From NCBI GenBank assembly GCA_028279515.1, contig JANQNQ010000013.1, positions 124,001 through 188,000 on the forward strand: a DNA stretch of 64,000 nt, read 5' to 3'. This document shows, in pieces, positions 46,161 to 56,039 of this stretch (the stretch's first letter is position 1; each line of letters opens with the position of its first letter). A program made the translations under genes and the position numbers. A model generated the notes under the pieces. The model did not search any database, was not told the origin of the DNA, and worked only from the letters and a program-made list of their open reading frames with translations. Source of the stretch: Flavobacteriaceae bacterium (GTDB lineage: Bacteria; Bacteroidota; Bacteroidia; Flavobacteriales; Flavobacteriaceae).

Positions 46161-47654
46161 CTAAAGTGAATTTTGAACCATGTTTGGATTAGTATCAAGC
46201 TCTTCTCTTGGTATTAACCACTGCCAACGACTGTCTCCAGCGGCCACCTCCAAAACATTGCCAGCGAGCGCTGCATTGTGATTGGCTCCGGTTCGGTCAA
46301 GAGGAAGATCTAGTCTTTTCAGATCGTAGAAACGAAAACCTTCTCCCCAAAGTTCAACTCTTCTATGGATCATGATTTCTTCGATCAGGTCATCTCCAGT
46401 GTTCGTAGATAACATATACTCATCATCTCTGGTTGAAATTAGATCATATAAAACTTGAGCAGCCAAAGCATCGTTTCCTTGGTGTGCATTGGCCTCGGCT
46501 TCTATGAGGTACATTTCTGCTGCTCGCATATGGGGAACATCGACACGACTGTCCGCATTGCTTACGGCAATAAACTTTTGACTGGTATAGGGTCTTCGTT
46601 GATGCGAACCCAATAGAGATACGCCAGCAGGAAGATTCAAGTGTTCTCCGGTCGGGTCGAACAGTGTTTTTCTTACATCGGTATCTGAAATCATATCATA
46701 TAATCTAGAGTTTATCGATGCTGGATTTCCTCGAACCGCAGATGAGCTAAAATTTCGAGACATGTATCCGCCAAAAGACCCAAAGCGATCGTTTTGATCC
46801 TCTTGGATCTGGCTAGCCCACATGAATTCAGGGTTTGTCTCAGACATAATTTGAAATCCGTTGGCATAGGTTTCTTGATCCATAGGAGTAAAATTTGCTC
46901 GGGCTGCCTGAGCCATTTGGGCAGCTAGTGACCAGTTTCCTTGTGTTAGGGCTACTCTTGCCTTGAGTCCTTGTGCTACAGATTTGTTGAGGTGGGATTT
47001 GTTTTCTCTTGAATAGCCGTCAAGTAAATTAATAGCTAGATCAAGATCTTCATTGATAGCCTCATAAACTTCTTCTACTGTGCTTCTTGCCAACTGTTCT
47101 TCGAGTTCGCTTTTTTTGATAGGTACGCCCAGTTGAGAATTATTTCCCCCTGGGACATAGCGTTGCGCATATAGTTGGACAAGTTGATAGTGACTCCATG
47201 CTCGGTAAGCCAATGCCTGCCCTATAATAATATCTTTTTCTTCTTGAGGTCCATCAGCATTCTCTATCCCATTGATGAGTACGTTGGCATTGGCAATAAT
47301 GATGTAATATGCTCGCCAAGGAAATTTGACCCAAGCGTCGGTGTCGTTGTGATTGGCGGTCCATTGATAGCAGCGGTCAAACCATGTATTTCGGTGAACC
47401 ACTTGATCTTCACCCAGACGATCTAACAGGATGTAGTGACCTCCAATACCCGCATTACCTTGGCGGCCATCCCATCGTTCGTATAGGGACCGGTGAATTC
47501 CATTTAGCACGGCAAAACCGTTCGTTGTGGTTTTCACGGCTTCACTTGCGGCAACTTGATCCGTGGGTACGGTCTCTAGAAAGTCATCATTGCATGCTCC
47601 TAAGAAAAATAGCATGAATGCAATCGTTGGTATGAGTGTTTTTCTTTTCATCAT
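46161..47654 (-). CDS. SusD/RagB-like glycan-binding outer-membrane lipoprotein
   Basis: The protein has 497 residues. Lipobox LGAC puts the lipidated Cys at 21. The family pattern is clear: 'FAVLNGIHRSLYE', 'AYRAWSHYQLVQLYAQRY', TPR-like helices, and the C-terminal 'IMIHRRVELWGEGFRFYDLKRL'. SusD proteins cap the SusC channel and bind oligosaccharide. The start adjoins the SusC stop directly (47655), so the two are coupled. The chitinase gene upstream on the same strand suggests a chitin-oligosaccharide substrate. Confidence 0.95.
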   Translation of the reverse strand: MMKRKTLIPTIAFMLFFLGACNDDFLETVPTDQVAASEAVKTTTNGFAVLNGIHRSLYERWDGRQGNAGIGGHYILLDRLGEDQVVHRNTWFDRCYQWTANHNDTDAWVKFPWRAYYIIIANANVLINGIENADGPQEEKDIIIGQALAYRAWSHYQLVQLYAQRYVPGGNNSQLGVPIKKSELEEQLARSTVEEVYEAINEDLDLAINLLDGYSRENKSHLNKSVAQGLKARVALTQGNWSLAAQMAQAARANFTPMDQETYANGFQIMSETNPEFMWASQIQEDQNDRFGSFGGYMSRNFSSSAVRGNPASINSRLYDMISDTDVRKTLFDPTGEHLNLPAGVSLLGSHQRRPYTSQKFIAVSNADSRVDVPHMRAAEMYLIEAEANAHQGNDALAAQVLYDLISTRDDEYMLSTNTGDDLIEEIMIHRRVELWGEGFRFYDLKRLDLPLDRTGANHNAALAGNVLEVAAGDSRWQWLIPREELDTNPNMVQNSL

Positions 47655-50600
47655 TTACAGTTTTGCGTTTAATCCAAAGGTTACAATTCTAGCAGGGGTA
47701 TATACATTGGAAGTATTCCCATTAAAGCTCTGTTGAAAGTTGAGCCCTTTTCGTGCGGTAATCGCGAAGATATTTTCGGCACTTACGTATAATCTCAGCC
47801 CTGTTAGCCCAAAATTATCAATGGCAGAGCCATCGAAATCATAGGCGATGTTGGCGCTTCTCATATTTAGGAAGGAAGCATCCAAAAGCCATCGGTCAGA
47901 AGTGCCATCCCATTGATTAGACATACCAGCGTCCATCCTAGGCACATTGGTAATGTCTCCGGGTTGTTGCCAACGTTTCGATATATCTGCATGCTTCGCT
48001 TCTCCGTACTCTCCACTTGACATGATTCCTCGATAGTTGTAGTCTAAAGTCTTTCCGCCAATTTGATAGGTGAATAGCGTTGAGAACGAGAAGTTTTTAT
48101 ATCTGATTTCAGTGTTGAAAGATCCTGTTAGGTCGGGGATAGCGGATCCCGCATAATGAAATTTTGCGTTGTTTCTGAAAGGAGTCACAGCGACTCCGTT
48201 GATCATCCGAACATTGGAAGCATCTGGGTCTTCAGCTACATACAGTCCTGAACCGTCGGCAGGATCGACCCCGTACCAATCTCTCAACCAGTAGTCAAAA
48301 AGTCCTTTACCAACGGTTAGTTTCTTTGTACCATTGATGATCTCTTCCTGTACAAGTTCGGTGAATTTGTTCTGCAAGGTAGAAGCGTTTATTTGGAAGG
48401 TCCAGAACAAATCCTCTTTTTTGATGATATCGTAACCAAGACTTACTTCAATTCCTCTATTGTAAAGGGTGCCGATATTTTCAAATTTATCATCTGCTCC
48501 ATCTGATAAAGCAACAGGGACCTCAAAGATTAGGTTTTGAGATTCTTTATTGTAATATTCTACCGAACCTCTAAGTCTATCGAATAATCCAAATTCTAAA
48601 GCAACGTCAAAGTTAGCACTGGTTTCCCATTCTAGTCCAGACGCTCCTAAGCTTGATCTTTGTATGCCAGGTTCTGCTTGATTGTTATTGTCCAAAGCAA
48701 ACGTAGCGAGATGCGGATAGTACCCAATGCCACGGCTATTGCCAAGTTCGCCATATGAACTTCTTAGTTTAAGTTGGTCAATCCATGTCGCTTCAGATAG
48801 GAAGTTTTCTCTATTTATGCTCCATGAAGCCCCAACAGACCAAAAGGTTCCCCATCGACGATCCTCAGCAAAACGAGAAGTTCCATCGGTTCGAATGGAG
48901 CCACTCAAAAAATACTTTCCAGCATAGTTATAGTTGAGTCTACCGAAATAACTTTCTTCCTCTAAGACATTTTTCTCAGAGGTCAGGTCGGCAGTGGTGA
49001 CAAAGTTGACCAGTTCTAAATTTCCATCAGCAATTTGCACCGTTCGAGTACCATTCAGATCATCGAGTACCAATTCTTGACTTTCATGACCTAGTAATAC
49101 CTCAAAGTTGTGATCGTCAATGCTTTTGTTATAGGAGAGAAGTTGGTTAAAGCCGGTTGTTGCAACTTTTGAATATCCTTTATATCCAAGTCCATCAGGA
49201 GCCCCATCGCCAATGACCCTATTCCAGAAGAAAGTATTGTATGTATTTACTTCTTCGTAACTGAAGTTTGCCCTTAAATTCAACCCTTTCGCAAGTTTGA
49301 TATCTGCATAGGCTTTAGCATTTAAGGCGGTTCTTTCATCGAGATTAACGTCTAATTTGCGTTCTACCACGGTATGCCTCCCTGAACTGGCTGCCGAAGG
49401 TCTGTTGTCATCCAAGTCGTAGACTGGATTTCCGTTTTCATCCAGTATCAGAGCTCCAGTTACCGGATCATGTGCGTGAATCGGATAAATGGGGCCGATT
49501 TGACGTGTAAACCTAAACGGGTTTCTAAAACTGCTATTCCCGCCAATATTTGATTGATTGATCTCTGATCTGTTTCCGGCAATATTGGCGCCTAAGGTCA
49601 ACCAAGAGTTTGCTTCGTAGTTGAGATTCACTCTAGCTGTAATTCGTTCAAAATCAGAATTGATCAAATAGCCTGTTTCATTAAGATATCCTATGGATGC
49701 GAAATAGTCTGTTGAACCGCTCTTTCCTTGATAGGTGAGGTCTACGTTTCTGCGAACACCTGTTCGAGTGATGGCATCTTCCCAATCGAAATCATTATAG
49801 CGTAAGGAAGCGTTGGGGTGCAACCTTCCGTCTAGTCCTACTATTTGATCATTCGGTACACTGAAAGGATTATATCCCAATACCGAGAAAATATTGTCAC
49901 TTGCCGATTGATTGGCATCGGCTAATTCTTGAGCAGTGCTGTTTCCTGGCACCGCTATTGAATTTCGAAGCGATTCCCACATAATTGGATAGTAATCAAA
50001 GGCATCGATTCGATCGTACTCAGGAATGAACCTTCCTGTGACTCCGGTAGAGACATCAATAGTTACTTGCCCTTTTTGCGTTTTTCCTCGTTTGGTGGTA
50101 ACCAAAATAACGCCATTGGTCGCCTTGTTTCCATAGAGCGCTGTAGAAGCAGCGTCCTTTAGGATGGTAATACTTTCGATGTCGTTGGGATTTATGTTGC
50201 TTAATTGTCCGTTAAGCGGGATTCCGTCAACAACATATAAAGGGTCGTTCGATGCATTGAACGAACCGAAACCCCTGATTCGAATGCTTTGCCCAGAACC
50301 GGGTTGCCCTCCTGCTGAAGTTGCCACAACTCCTGGAGAAGAACCTTCGATGGCAGTTGAAAGATTGGTGATGGGCCGCTTTTCGAGCTCTGCGCTAGAA
50401 ATTTGAGTGACAGCACCGGTGATGGCTTCTTTTCTGGATGTTCCGTAAGCTACAACAACAACCTCTTCTAGTGACTCAGCATCTTCGACCATTTGGATAT
50501 CAATGGTATTTGAAGCTCCTATGGTACGTTCGATGGTTTGTTGCCCCAAATATGAAAATACCAAAACTTGTCCTTGGCTTGCGCGTATGGAATAATTGCC

Positions 50601-50774
50601 GTCAAAGTCGGTTTGCACACCTTGTGAACTCCCTTTGATAATCACATTGACGCCTGGTAGGGGCACACCCGAATTGTCAGTGACGGTGCCACTTACAGTC
50701 TTTTCTTGGGCATATGCAATCGCAGAGATGCATAGCAATAATCCAAAAAATAAAAAGTACTTTCTTACCCTCAT
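47655..50774 (-). CDS. SusC/RagA-like TonB-dependent outer-membrane transporter
   Basis: The protein has 1039 residues. Signal peptide MRVRKYFLFFGLLLCISAIAYAQ, a carboxypeptidase-regulatory-like domain (about 24-100, 'VSGTVTDNSGVPLPGVNVIIKG'), a TonB-box-like EEVVVVAYG (about 104-112), the plug ('LYVVDGIPLN', 'ATNGVILVTTKRG') and a 22-strand barrel to the C-terminus ('VTFGLNAKL'). It imports glycan fragments with its SusD partner, powered by TonB. A 282-bp gap separates it from the chitinase gene. Confidence 0.95.
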   Translation of the reverse strand: MRVRKYFLFFGLLLCISAIAYAQEKTVSGTVTDNSGVPLPGVNVIIKGSSQGVQTDFDGNYSIRASQGQVLVFSYLGQQTIERTIGASNTIDIQMVEDAESLEEVVVVAYGTSRKEAITGAVTQISSAELEKRPITNLSTAIEGSSPGVVATSAGGQPGSGQSIRIRGFGSFNASNDPLYVVDGIPLNGQLSNINPNDIESITILKDAASTALYGNKATNGVILVTTKRGKTQKGQVTIDVSTGVTGRFIPEYDRIDAFDYYPIMWESLRNSIAVPGNSTAQELADANQSASDNIFSVLGYNPFSVPNDQIVGLDGRLHPNASLRYNDFDWEDAITRTGVRRNVDLTYQGKSGSTDYFASIGYLNETGYLINSDFERITARVNLNYEANSWLTLGANIAGNRSEINQSNIGGNSSFRNPFRFTRQIGPIYPIHAHDPVTGALILDENGNPVYDLDDNRPSAASSGRHTVVERKLDVNLDERTALNAKAYADIKLAKGLNLRANFSYEEVNTYNTFFWNRVIGDGAPDGLGYKGYSKVATTGFNQLLSYNKSIDDHNFEVLLGHESQELVLDDLNGTRTVQIADGNLELVNFVTTADLTSEKNVLEEESYFGRLNYNYAGKYFLSGSIRTDGTSRFAEDRRWGTFWSVGASWSINRENFLSEATWIDQLKLRSSYGELGNSRGIGYYPHLATFALDNNNQAEPGIQRSSLGASGLEWETSANFDVALEFGLFDRLRGSVEYYNKESQNLIFEVPVALSDGADDKFENIGTLYNRGIEVSLGYDIIKKEDLFWTFQINASTLQNKFTELVQEEIINGTKKLTVGKGLFDYWLRDWYGVDPADGSGLYVAEDPDASNVRMINGVAVTPFRNNAKFHYAGSAIPDLTGSFNTEIRYKNFSFSTLFTYQIGGKTLDYNYRGIMSSGEYGEAKHADISKRWQQPGDITNVPRMDAGMSNQWDGTSDRWLLDASFLNMRSANIAYDFDGSAIDNFGLTGLRLYVSAENIFAITARKGLNFQQSFNGNTSNVYTPARIVTFGLNAKL

Positions 50775-51000
50775 AAATTGATATTTGGTTTGTTAATTAA
50801 TAGATTCGTTAGTGCTAAACACTGCAACCAAAACTAGAGTCTAAATGAGGGGAAGTAAGATGTGAAGTAATAAGTGGGAGTGGTGCCGAAATAACTGCAA
50901 GTTAAAACCGAATAAGTGGGGTGGGATAATGTTGAATGTTGGATGCTGAATTTTGAATGACCCAGTTGATGGGTTTGTTCTGTTAACCCAATACTCAAAG

Positions 51001-51032
51001 AAAAAGCCCCTCGATTACTCAAGAGGCTTTTT
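51001..51032 (-). terminator. Intrinsic terminator of the chitinase gene
   Basis: Read on the minus strand, AAAAAGCCTCTTGA pairs with TCGAGGGGCTTTTT (G-T pairs allowed) and ends in a T-run, 25 nt after the chitinase stop. The rest of 50775-51056 shows no gene. Confidence 0.85.
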
Positions 51033-51056
51033 CATAGATGAGGTAGGAATCACAAA

Positions 51057-52922
51057 TTAATTACATGTTCCGATGGTTTTCCACCAATGTTCACCACTAC
51101 CGGGGGTTACCCAAAGTGGTCCAACCTGTGCTTCGTATAGCACACCTTGATAGATGGCACGGTCGCCTGCGTTGTATATCGTTGGATATGCTTGCCATTG
51201 GGGAGCATTACTACAGTCAGTATCACCTCCACCTCCGGTAGACCCTTCGACCGTGATGGATATAATCGATGACGTCGTGGTGCTTCCGTCATTGTCAGTA
51301 GCACGCGCCGTTAGACTGTAAGCGCCAGCGGCAGCAGTATTCCAGGTATAGGTATAGGGACTTGTAGTGTCTTCTCCTAGTTTAGTGTTTCCACTATAAA
51401 ATTCTACCACGGTCACGGTACCGTCACTGTCAGAAGCCGTTGCCGTAAGGGTGACGGTATCTCCTTCATTGAACACCGCATTGTTAGTTGGTGCTGTCAG
51501 GGATACTGAAGGTGCTGTGTTTCCAGATCCACCGCCACCAGAACAATCTTCAACAAATTCCCAAGGTTGTCCGTTACCAGTGCTATTTGGTGGTACATTC
51601 CCTTGCGTCCACCATTTGGCACGATATAGTTTTTGTTCGTAGATAGCTTCTTGTCCGCCAGTATATGCCGTCGAAGCAGACCATTGAGGAGCGTTGTCAC
51701 AGCCAGTGCTGGAGCCACCTCCACCGCCTCCGTCACCACCACCAGAGTAGGGAGATTCAGGGTAGTCTTCGGCATTGGCAATGGCTGTAGCTTCTGATAC
51801 ACCATTCAAGACTTGACTAGCGATATGCAAATACCCGTATGCAGATGATGATGAATTGCCCAGTAACATTTGCCAGATCATGATACCATCAGTAGTGCTG
51901 TTGCCGGCGATATGACTAGAAAGGCCAGCCATGGTCTGGTAGGTGTAGGTGTAATACGGTCCCCAAGGTTCGTTGGGGTAGTGTGTACCCGCGGCTATGG
52001 CAAATCCGTATTGATCCGCATAATATTTGTAAGCATCGTACATAATGGATCGGTTAGTGGCGGCTCCTGTGTTATAGCCTTGATAAGCGACGAGGTCGAT
52101 TTTGTCCCCCACAGCTTCCATCACTGGAATCATATGCCCTGTAGTGGCAAATCCGAATAAGCTAATGGCTTGGTTAGGAACCGTCGCATTGAAAAGGTTG
52201 GCATCCGATTCCCCAGTTACTTGATTTCGTTTGCTATACGCATAGGGCGAATTAGGGTCATCATTATTGGCTCCGCCAAGAGCACCGACACCAGCAGGTG
52301 CACACGCAAGTAGATATTCTCCTGCGGGCATGATGGCTCTAGAGTTGTTAAAGAAATCGATAAAGCGTTGTACATTGATCGGGTCGCCAATGGTGGCGAA
52401 GCTTCCGTTGGGTTCAAAGTCCCAATCGATACCTTCAAAACCCATGTCGTCTACAAGGTCTTTGATCTGTTGGTACTCGATGTCGTAGGCTGCGTTGCTA
52501 CCCCAATAGGTTTCACCACCAACAGAAAGGATTACTTTGATTCCTTTTGATTTTAAAGCGGAAACAGATTCTTTTAAGGTGGCGCCTCCGTACGGAGTTT
52601 GAATCCCTGTGTCCGAAATGTCTAATGAGCCTTTAACATAGCGTAGGTTAGGTTTGGCAAAGGCAAGAAAAACATGTGTCACGTGCTCCGGAATATCTCG
52701 CAATTTGGAGCCTTGCCCAGTGGTGGTCCAATTTTCAGACCACGAAGGAAAGTAGCCTAAAATGATGGGTTCGGTAAGATTGCGCTGTGTGGTGGATCTC
52801 GAAGCGAATGTCGGTTCAGTTTCTTGAATGGTTTCTGTTTCAAAAGTATTCTCTTTAGCACAGGAAAATAGGAATAATAGTGGGAGCAGTAGGACTGCAC
52901 CCAGGGTTTTGGTTAAGTTCAT
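51057..52922 (-). CDS. GH18 chitinase lipoprotein with two CBM5/12 domains
   Basis: The protein has 621 residues. Lipobox LFSC with Cys21, so it is probably a surface lipoprotein. The GH18 barrel (about 50-390) has the substrate strand 'ILSVGG' (131-136) and catalytic motif EGIDWDFE (163-170). The general acid Glu170 and the two preceding Asp are present; the first motif position is Glu instead of the usual Asp. A Gly/Ser linker is followed by a chitin-binding CBM5/12 (about 408-460, 'CDNAPQWSASTAYTGG..'), a bacterial Ig-like domain (about 470-560, 'PSVSLTAPTNNAVFNEGDTV') and a second CBM5/12 to the end ('NAGDRAIYQGVLYEAQ'). It would cut chitin at the surface and feed the SusCD importer next to it. 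Confidence 0.93.
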   Translation of the reverse strand: MNLTKTLGAVLLLPLLFLFSCAKENTFETETIQETEPTFASRSTTQRNLTEPIILGYFPSWSENWTTTGQGSKLRDIPEHVTHVFLAFAKPNLRYVKGSLDISDTGIQTPYGGATLKESVSALKSKGIKVILSVGGETYWGSNAAYDIEYQQIKDLVDDMGFEGIDWDFEPNGSFATIGDPINVQRFIDFFNNSRAIMPAGEYLLACAPAGVGALGGANNDDPNSPYAYSKRNQVTGESDANLFNATVPNQAISLFGFATTGHMIPVMEAVGDKIDLVAYQGYNTGAATNRSIMYDAYKYYADQYGFAIAAGTHYPNEPWGPYYTYTYQTMAGLSSHIAGNSTTDGIMIWQMLLGNSSSSAYGYLHIASQVLNGVSEATAIANAEDYPESPYSGGGDGGGGGGSSTGCDNAPQWSASTAYTGGQEAIYEQKLYRAKWWTQGNVPPNSTGNGQPWEFVEDCSGGGGSGNTAPSVSLTAPTNNAVFNEGDTVTLTATASDSDGTVTVVEFYSGNTKLGEDTTSPYTYTWNTAAAGAYSLTARATDNDGSTTTSSIISITVEGSTGGGGDTDCSNAPQWQAYPTIYNAGDRAIYQGVLYEAQVGPLWVTPGSGEHWWKTIGTCN

Positions 52923-53453
52923 AATGAAAATGATTTTGGTTATTATGTAAGAAAATTACTCATTATGAGTGGGTTATGTAAATTATTTCTACTAACGACA
53001 GCGAGGAACATATGAACGACCGAAGCAGAAAGATTAACTGCTTTTTAGGGTTGAGTTGTTTATTTATTGAGGTATAGATGCGAAGAGGAATTAGTGAATA
53101 GCGATGAGGTAAACCTGAAATAGATTCCTGCCTGCGCAGGAATGACAAACCCAACATTTATCCACCGAAACTTCAGTGAAGGTGGGCCCAACACCCAACA
53201 CCAAAAAGTACTTGTGCATTCGCGGCTAAACAATACTTTCATCTAACATCTAACACACCTTCGCCAGCCTCCTACGCCGAAGTGGCCTTGGTTACGAAGT
53301 CCGTAAGGCTTCGGTGCATGTAGACAATAGAAAATAATCAATAGTCAATAATCAACACTCCTTCGCCGAGGCTGCGGAGCATTCGGATGCACAACTAAAC
53401 ACCTAAACAAATAAACGATTCAACATAAATACCTATTTTAGCTTAGCGATTAT
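52923..53453. other. 531-bp intergenic region with no gene
   Basis: It separates the divergent chitinase and deacetylase-like genes. It contains the palindrome ATTCCTGC-CTGC-GCAGGAAT at 53124-53143, of the kind scattered through many flavobacterial genomes, plus degenerate 'CTTCGCC...GGCTTCGG' text (53265-53315 and 53365-53390). Short open frames here have no support as genes. Confidence 0.7.
53124..53143. repeat. Interspersed palindrome
   Basis: A perfect 8-bp inverted repeat with a 4-nt loop (ATTCCTGC / GCAGGAAT). It is not followed by a T-run, so it is not a typical terminator. Confidence 0.6.
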
Positions 53454-54743
53454 ATGCTATTAGTCTATACCCATAAAATAACACCGCGTGTTGCTTATAT
53501 CTTTAAGCACATCTTTGTTCGTATCTTAAAGACTGAGGTAGGTTTCACCTCAAAAATTGAAGAGTTCGTAGCGCATAGTGGTCCGAAGATGTCGTATACC
53601 AGACAGCAGTTAGGAAAAGAGTTCTTTGTGCGCAGTCAGGATTTATTGTTTGAACAAGGGATTTCAGATGTCAACATTCATATGAGCAATTGGGGTGCGA
53701 CACCTTGTTTCTTTGCTACAGGGGACAATAGCGATCTTCCGTTTGATATTTTTGCGGCTAGTTTTTATCTGATCAGCCGTTATGAAGAATACCTTCCGCA
53801 TGTAAAGGATGAACACGGACGCTTCCCGGCTTCAGAGAGCTTGGCGTTTCAGTATGGGTTCTTAGAAGACCCTGTGGTCGATCTTTGGGCATTTAAGCTC
53901 AAAGAGGTGTTAGTACAACGCTTTCCGGAGGCCTCGTTCGAAACTCGCGAATATCGATTTGTTCCGCTGGTCGATGTACCTGTGGCTTTTAGCTATCGTA
54001 AAAAAGGGTTGCTTAGAACGCTGAGTGGTACATTGCGTGATTTCTTCAGCTTCCGCATAAAAAAATCGATAGAAAGGTATTCGGTATTGTTTGGGTTTAG
54101 ACCTGATCCACTAGACACGTTTGAAGCCTTCCGCAGAGTATTTAAAGAATATGGTCTACAAGGACAGTTTTTCTTTTTGATGGCCAATTACAGTGCGTAC
54201 GATCATAACATCTCTAGCAACAATCCGCGGTTTCGGTCCTTGATCAAATCGGTCTCTGATTATAACTTGGTCTCGTTGATGCTTTCGTACAATGGGTCAT
54301 TAGACATGCAGACCATCAAGAAAGAACGCAAGCGACTTAGTGAGACCATCCACCGTCCTGTAAACAGAGTGCGGCAACATTTTACCAAGCTTCACATTCC
54401 TGAGAGCTATCGTAATTTGGTAGAACTGGAGTTTAAGGAAGATTTCACCATGGGATATCCTAGAAACTTGGGATTTAGGGCCAGTACCTGTACACCATTT
54501 TATTATTACGATATTGGTTTTGAAGTACAGACGCCATTAAAGGTCTATTCAGTACCCATTGGCGATCAAGCCTTTAAGCATTATGAGTCAGAGCAGATGC
54601 TTATGGAAAAGATCATGCACATTGGCAATGAAGTGAAGAGGGTGAAGGGCACTTTTATGATGGCCGTACGAAATTCGATTATCTCAACCACGTCTAACCG
54701 TAAAGAAATTTTTCAAGTAGTTATCAATGAATTTTCAAGATAG
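53454..54743 (+). CDS. Polysaccharide deacetylase-like protein with DUF7033-type N-terminus
   Basis: The protein has 429 residues. 'MLLVYTHKITPRVAYIFKHIF' and 'LPFDIFAASFYLISRYEEYL...DEHGRFPASESLAF' are typical of a flavobacterial family annotated as polysaccharide deacetylase with a DUF7033 N-terminal domain. The C-terminal half has a NodB-like outline ('VNRVRQHFTKLHIPESYRNLVE', 'GFRASTCTPFYYYD') but I see no clear HxxxH metal motif, so activity is uncertain. The 3' end overlaps the next gene by 17 nt. Confidence 0.75.
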   Translation: MLLVYTHKITPRVAYIFKHIFVRILKTEVGFTSKIEEFVAHSGPKMSYTRQQLGKEFFVRSQDLLFEQGISDVNIHMSNWGATPCFFATGDNSDLPFDIFAASFYLISRYEEYLPHVKDEHGRFPASESLAFQYGFLEDPVVDLWAFKLKEVLVQRFPEASFETREYRFVPLVDVPVAFSYRKKGLLRTLSGTLRDFFSFRIKKSIERYSVLFGFRPDPLDTFEAFRRVFKEYGLQGQFFFLMANYSAYDHNISSNNPRFRSLIKSVSDYNLVSLMLSYNGSLDMQTIKKERKRLSETIHRPVNRVRQHFTKLHIPESYRNLVELEFKEDFTMGYPRNLGFRASTCTPFYYYDIGFEVQTPLKVYSVPIGDQAFKHYESEQMLMEKIMHIGNEVKRVKGTFMMAVRNSIISTTSNRKEIFQVVINEFSR

Positions 54744-55419
54744 AATCACCGACGTTTTCTTTGATCTAGATCACACTTTGTGGGATTTCGAACGAAATTC
54801 GGCACTGACGTTTCAATACATTTTGCAGAAGCACCAAATAGGGGTTGATATCAATGACTTTCTAAAAATCTACGTGCCCATCAATTTTGAATACTGGAAA
54901 ATGTATCGCGAAGAACGCATCAGTAAAGAAGAGTTGCGATACGGTCGCCTTAAAAAGACATTTGATGCCTTACGAATTTCGGTGGGTGATGAGATGATCC
55001 ATGTGTTATCGACCGAGTATATCGAATACCTTCCGTCCAATAATTACTTGTTTGATCACACCCATGACATTCTCAACTATTTGAAGCCCAAGTATCGATT
55101 GCACATTATCACTAATGGTTTTAAAGAAGTGCAAAACGGAAAACTTGCTAATTCTAAGATCGACCATTTTTTTGAGCACGTTATCAACTCTGAAATGGTA
55201 GGGGTTAAAAAGCCCAATCGAAAAATCTTTGATTTTGCGTTGGATAGGGCAGGAGTGGCCGCTGCGAATTCTATGATGGTCGGAGATAACTTGGAAGCCG
55301 ACATTCTGGGCGCCAAATCGGTAGGAATGGAAACCATTCATTTCAATGTACATGGCGACGATCCCCATGAACACGGAGTCATGATTCACAACCTATTGGA
55401 GATTAAATCCTATCTTTAA
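54727..55419 (+). CDS. HAD-family pyrimidine nucleotidase (YjjG-like)
   Basis: The protein has 230 residues. HAD motif I is D13-L-D15-H-T, motif II 'ITNGFK', the Lys of motif III in 'GVKKPNRKIF', motif IV 'GDNLEADILGA'. The sequence and length match the YjjG branch, which hydrolyses (often non-canonical) pyrimidine nucleotides. It overlaps the preceding gene by 17 nt, indicating a shared transcript. Confidence 0.88.
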   Translation: MNFQDRITDVFFDLDHTLWDFERNSALTFQYILQKHQIGVDINDFLKIYVPINFEYWKMYREERISKEELRYGRLKKTFDALRISVGDEMIHVLSTEYIEYLPSNNYLFDHTHDILNYLKPKYRLHIITNGFKEVQNGKLANSKIDHFFEHVINSEMVGVKKPNRKIFDFALDRAGVAAANSMMVGDNLEADILGAKSVGMETIHFNVHGDDPHEHGVMIHNLLEIKSYL

Positions 55420-55463
55420 TAGAAGCCAGACAATATTCTGGATCTTTTTAACGTTTTTTTTGT

Positions 55464-56030
55464 ATGCAAGTTCGCCCCACATACCTACAAAACTTTCTGA
55501 TATGCCTTGTACTACTTGGCGCACTTTCTTCTTGTGTCAAGGATGTTGACTTTGATCAAGCTGATGAGTTTACGCTGGCTCCTGTTGTTGAGTCTAGCCT
55601 GTTCTTTTTTGATCTGACTCCAGATAGATTTGTCGACGACGTGGGTGCCGAAACACAAGTAGCCACTGATACTATTGACCTTGATGTGTTCAACGATTCG
55701 TTTTTGAATGACAACCTTATCAGAGCCGAATTTACCTTTGAAGTAACCAATACGATCGCCCGTAGTTTTACGGCAGATGTCTCTTTCTTAGATGATGCCG
55801 ATCAGGCGCAGGTGGCACCGATTTTAGTCAATGTGCCTGCTTCAAATAACGGAGAAGAAATGGTTGTGACCACCATACGAGACTTTCAAGAAGCCGAGTT
55901 AGAGGCTTTGAAGCAGAGTACTCAAATGGCGGCCGACGTCTCAATACAAACAGGAACCCCCATCACTCAGAATAGCCCTGGAAATCTGAAACTTAAATCC
56001 AAAGTAATTCTGTATCTCAATATTGAATAA
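55464..56030 (+). CDS. Hypothetical lipoprotein
   Basis: The protein has 188 residues; lipobox LSSC puts the lipidated Cys at about 24. The rest is beta-rich and acidic ('FDLTPDRFVDDVGAETQV') with no domain that I recognise. It sits 44 nt after the nucleotidase and 9 nt before a DUF5723 outer-membrane protein, so the two may work together at the envelope. Confidence 0.75.
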   Translation: MQVRPTYLQNFLICLVLLGALSSCVKDVDFDQADEFTLAPVVESSLFFFDLTPDRFVDDVGAETQVATDTIDLDVFNDSFLNDNLIRAEFTFEVTNTIARSFTADVSFLDDADQAQVAPILVNVPASNNGEEMVVTTIRDFQEAELEALKQSTQMAADVSIQTGTPITQNSPGNLKLKSKVILYLNIE

Positions 56031-56039
56031 CGACTACTT

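Noticed and set aside
53060-53242. Short minus-strand frames in the 52.9-53.4 kb gap
   Set aside because: They translate interspersed palindrome and low-complexity text; no homology or start signal.
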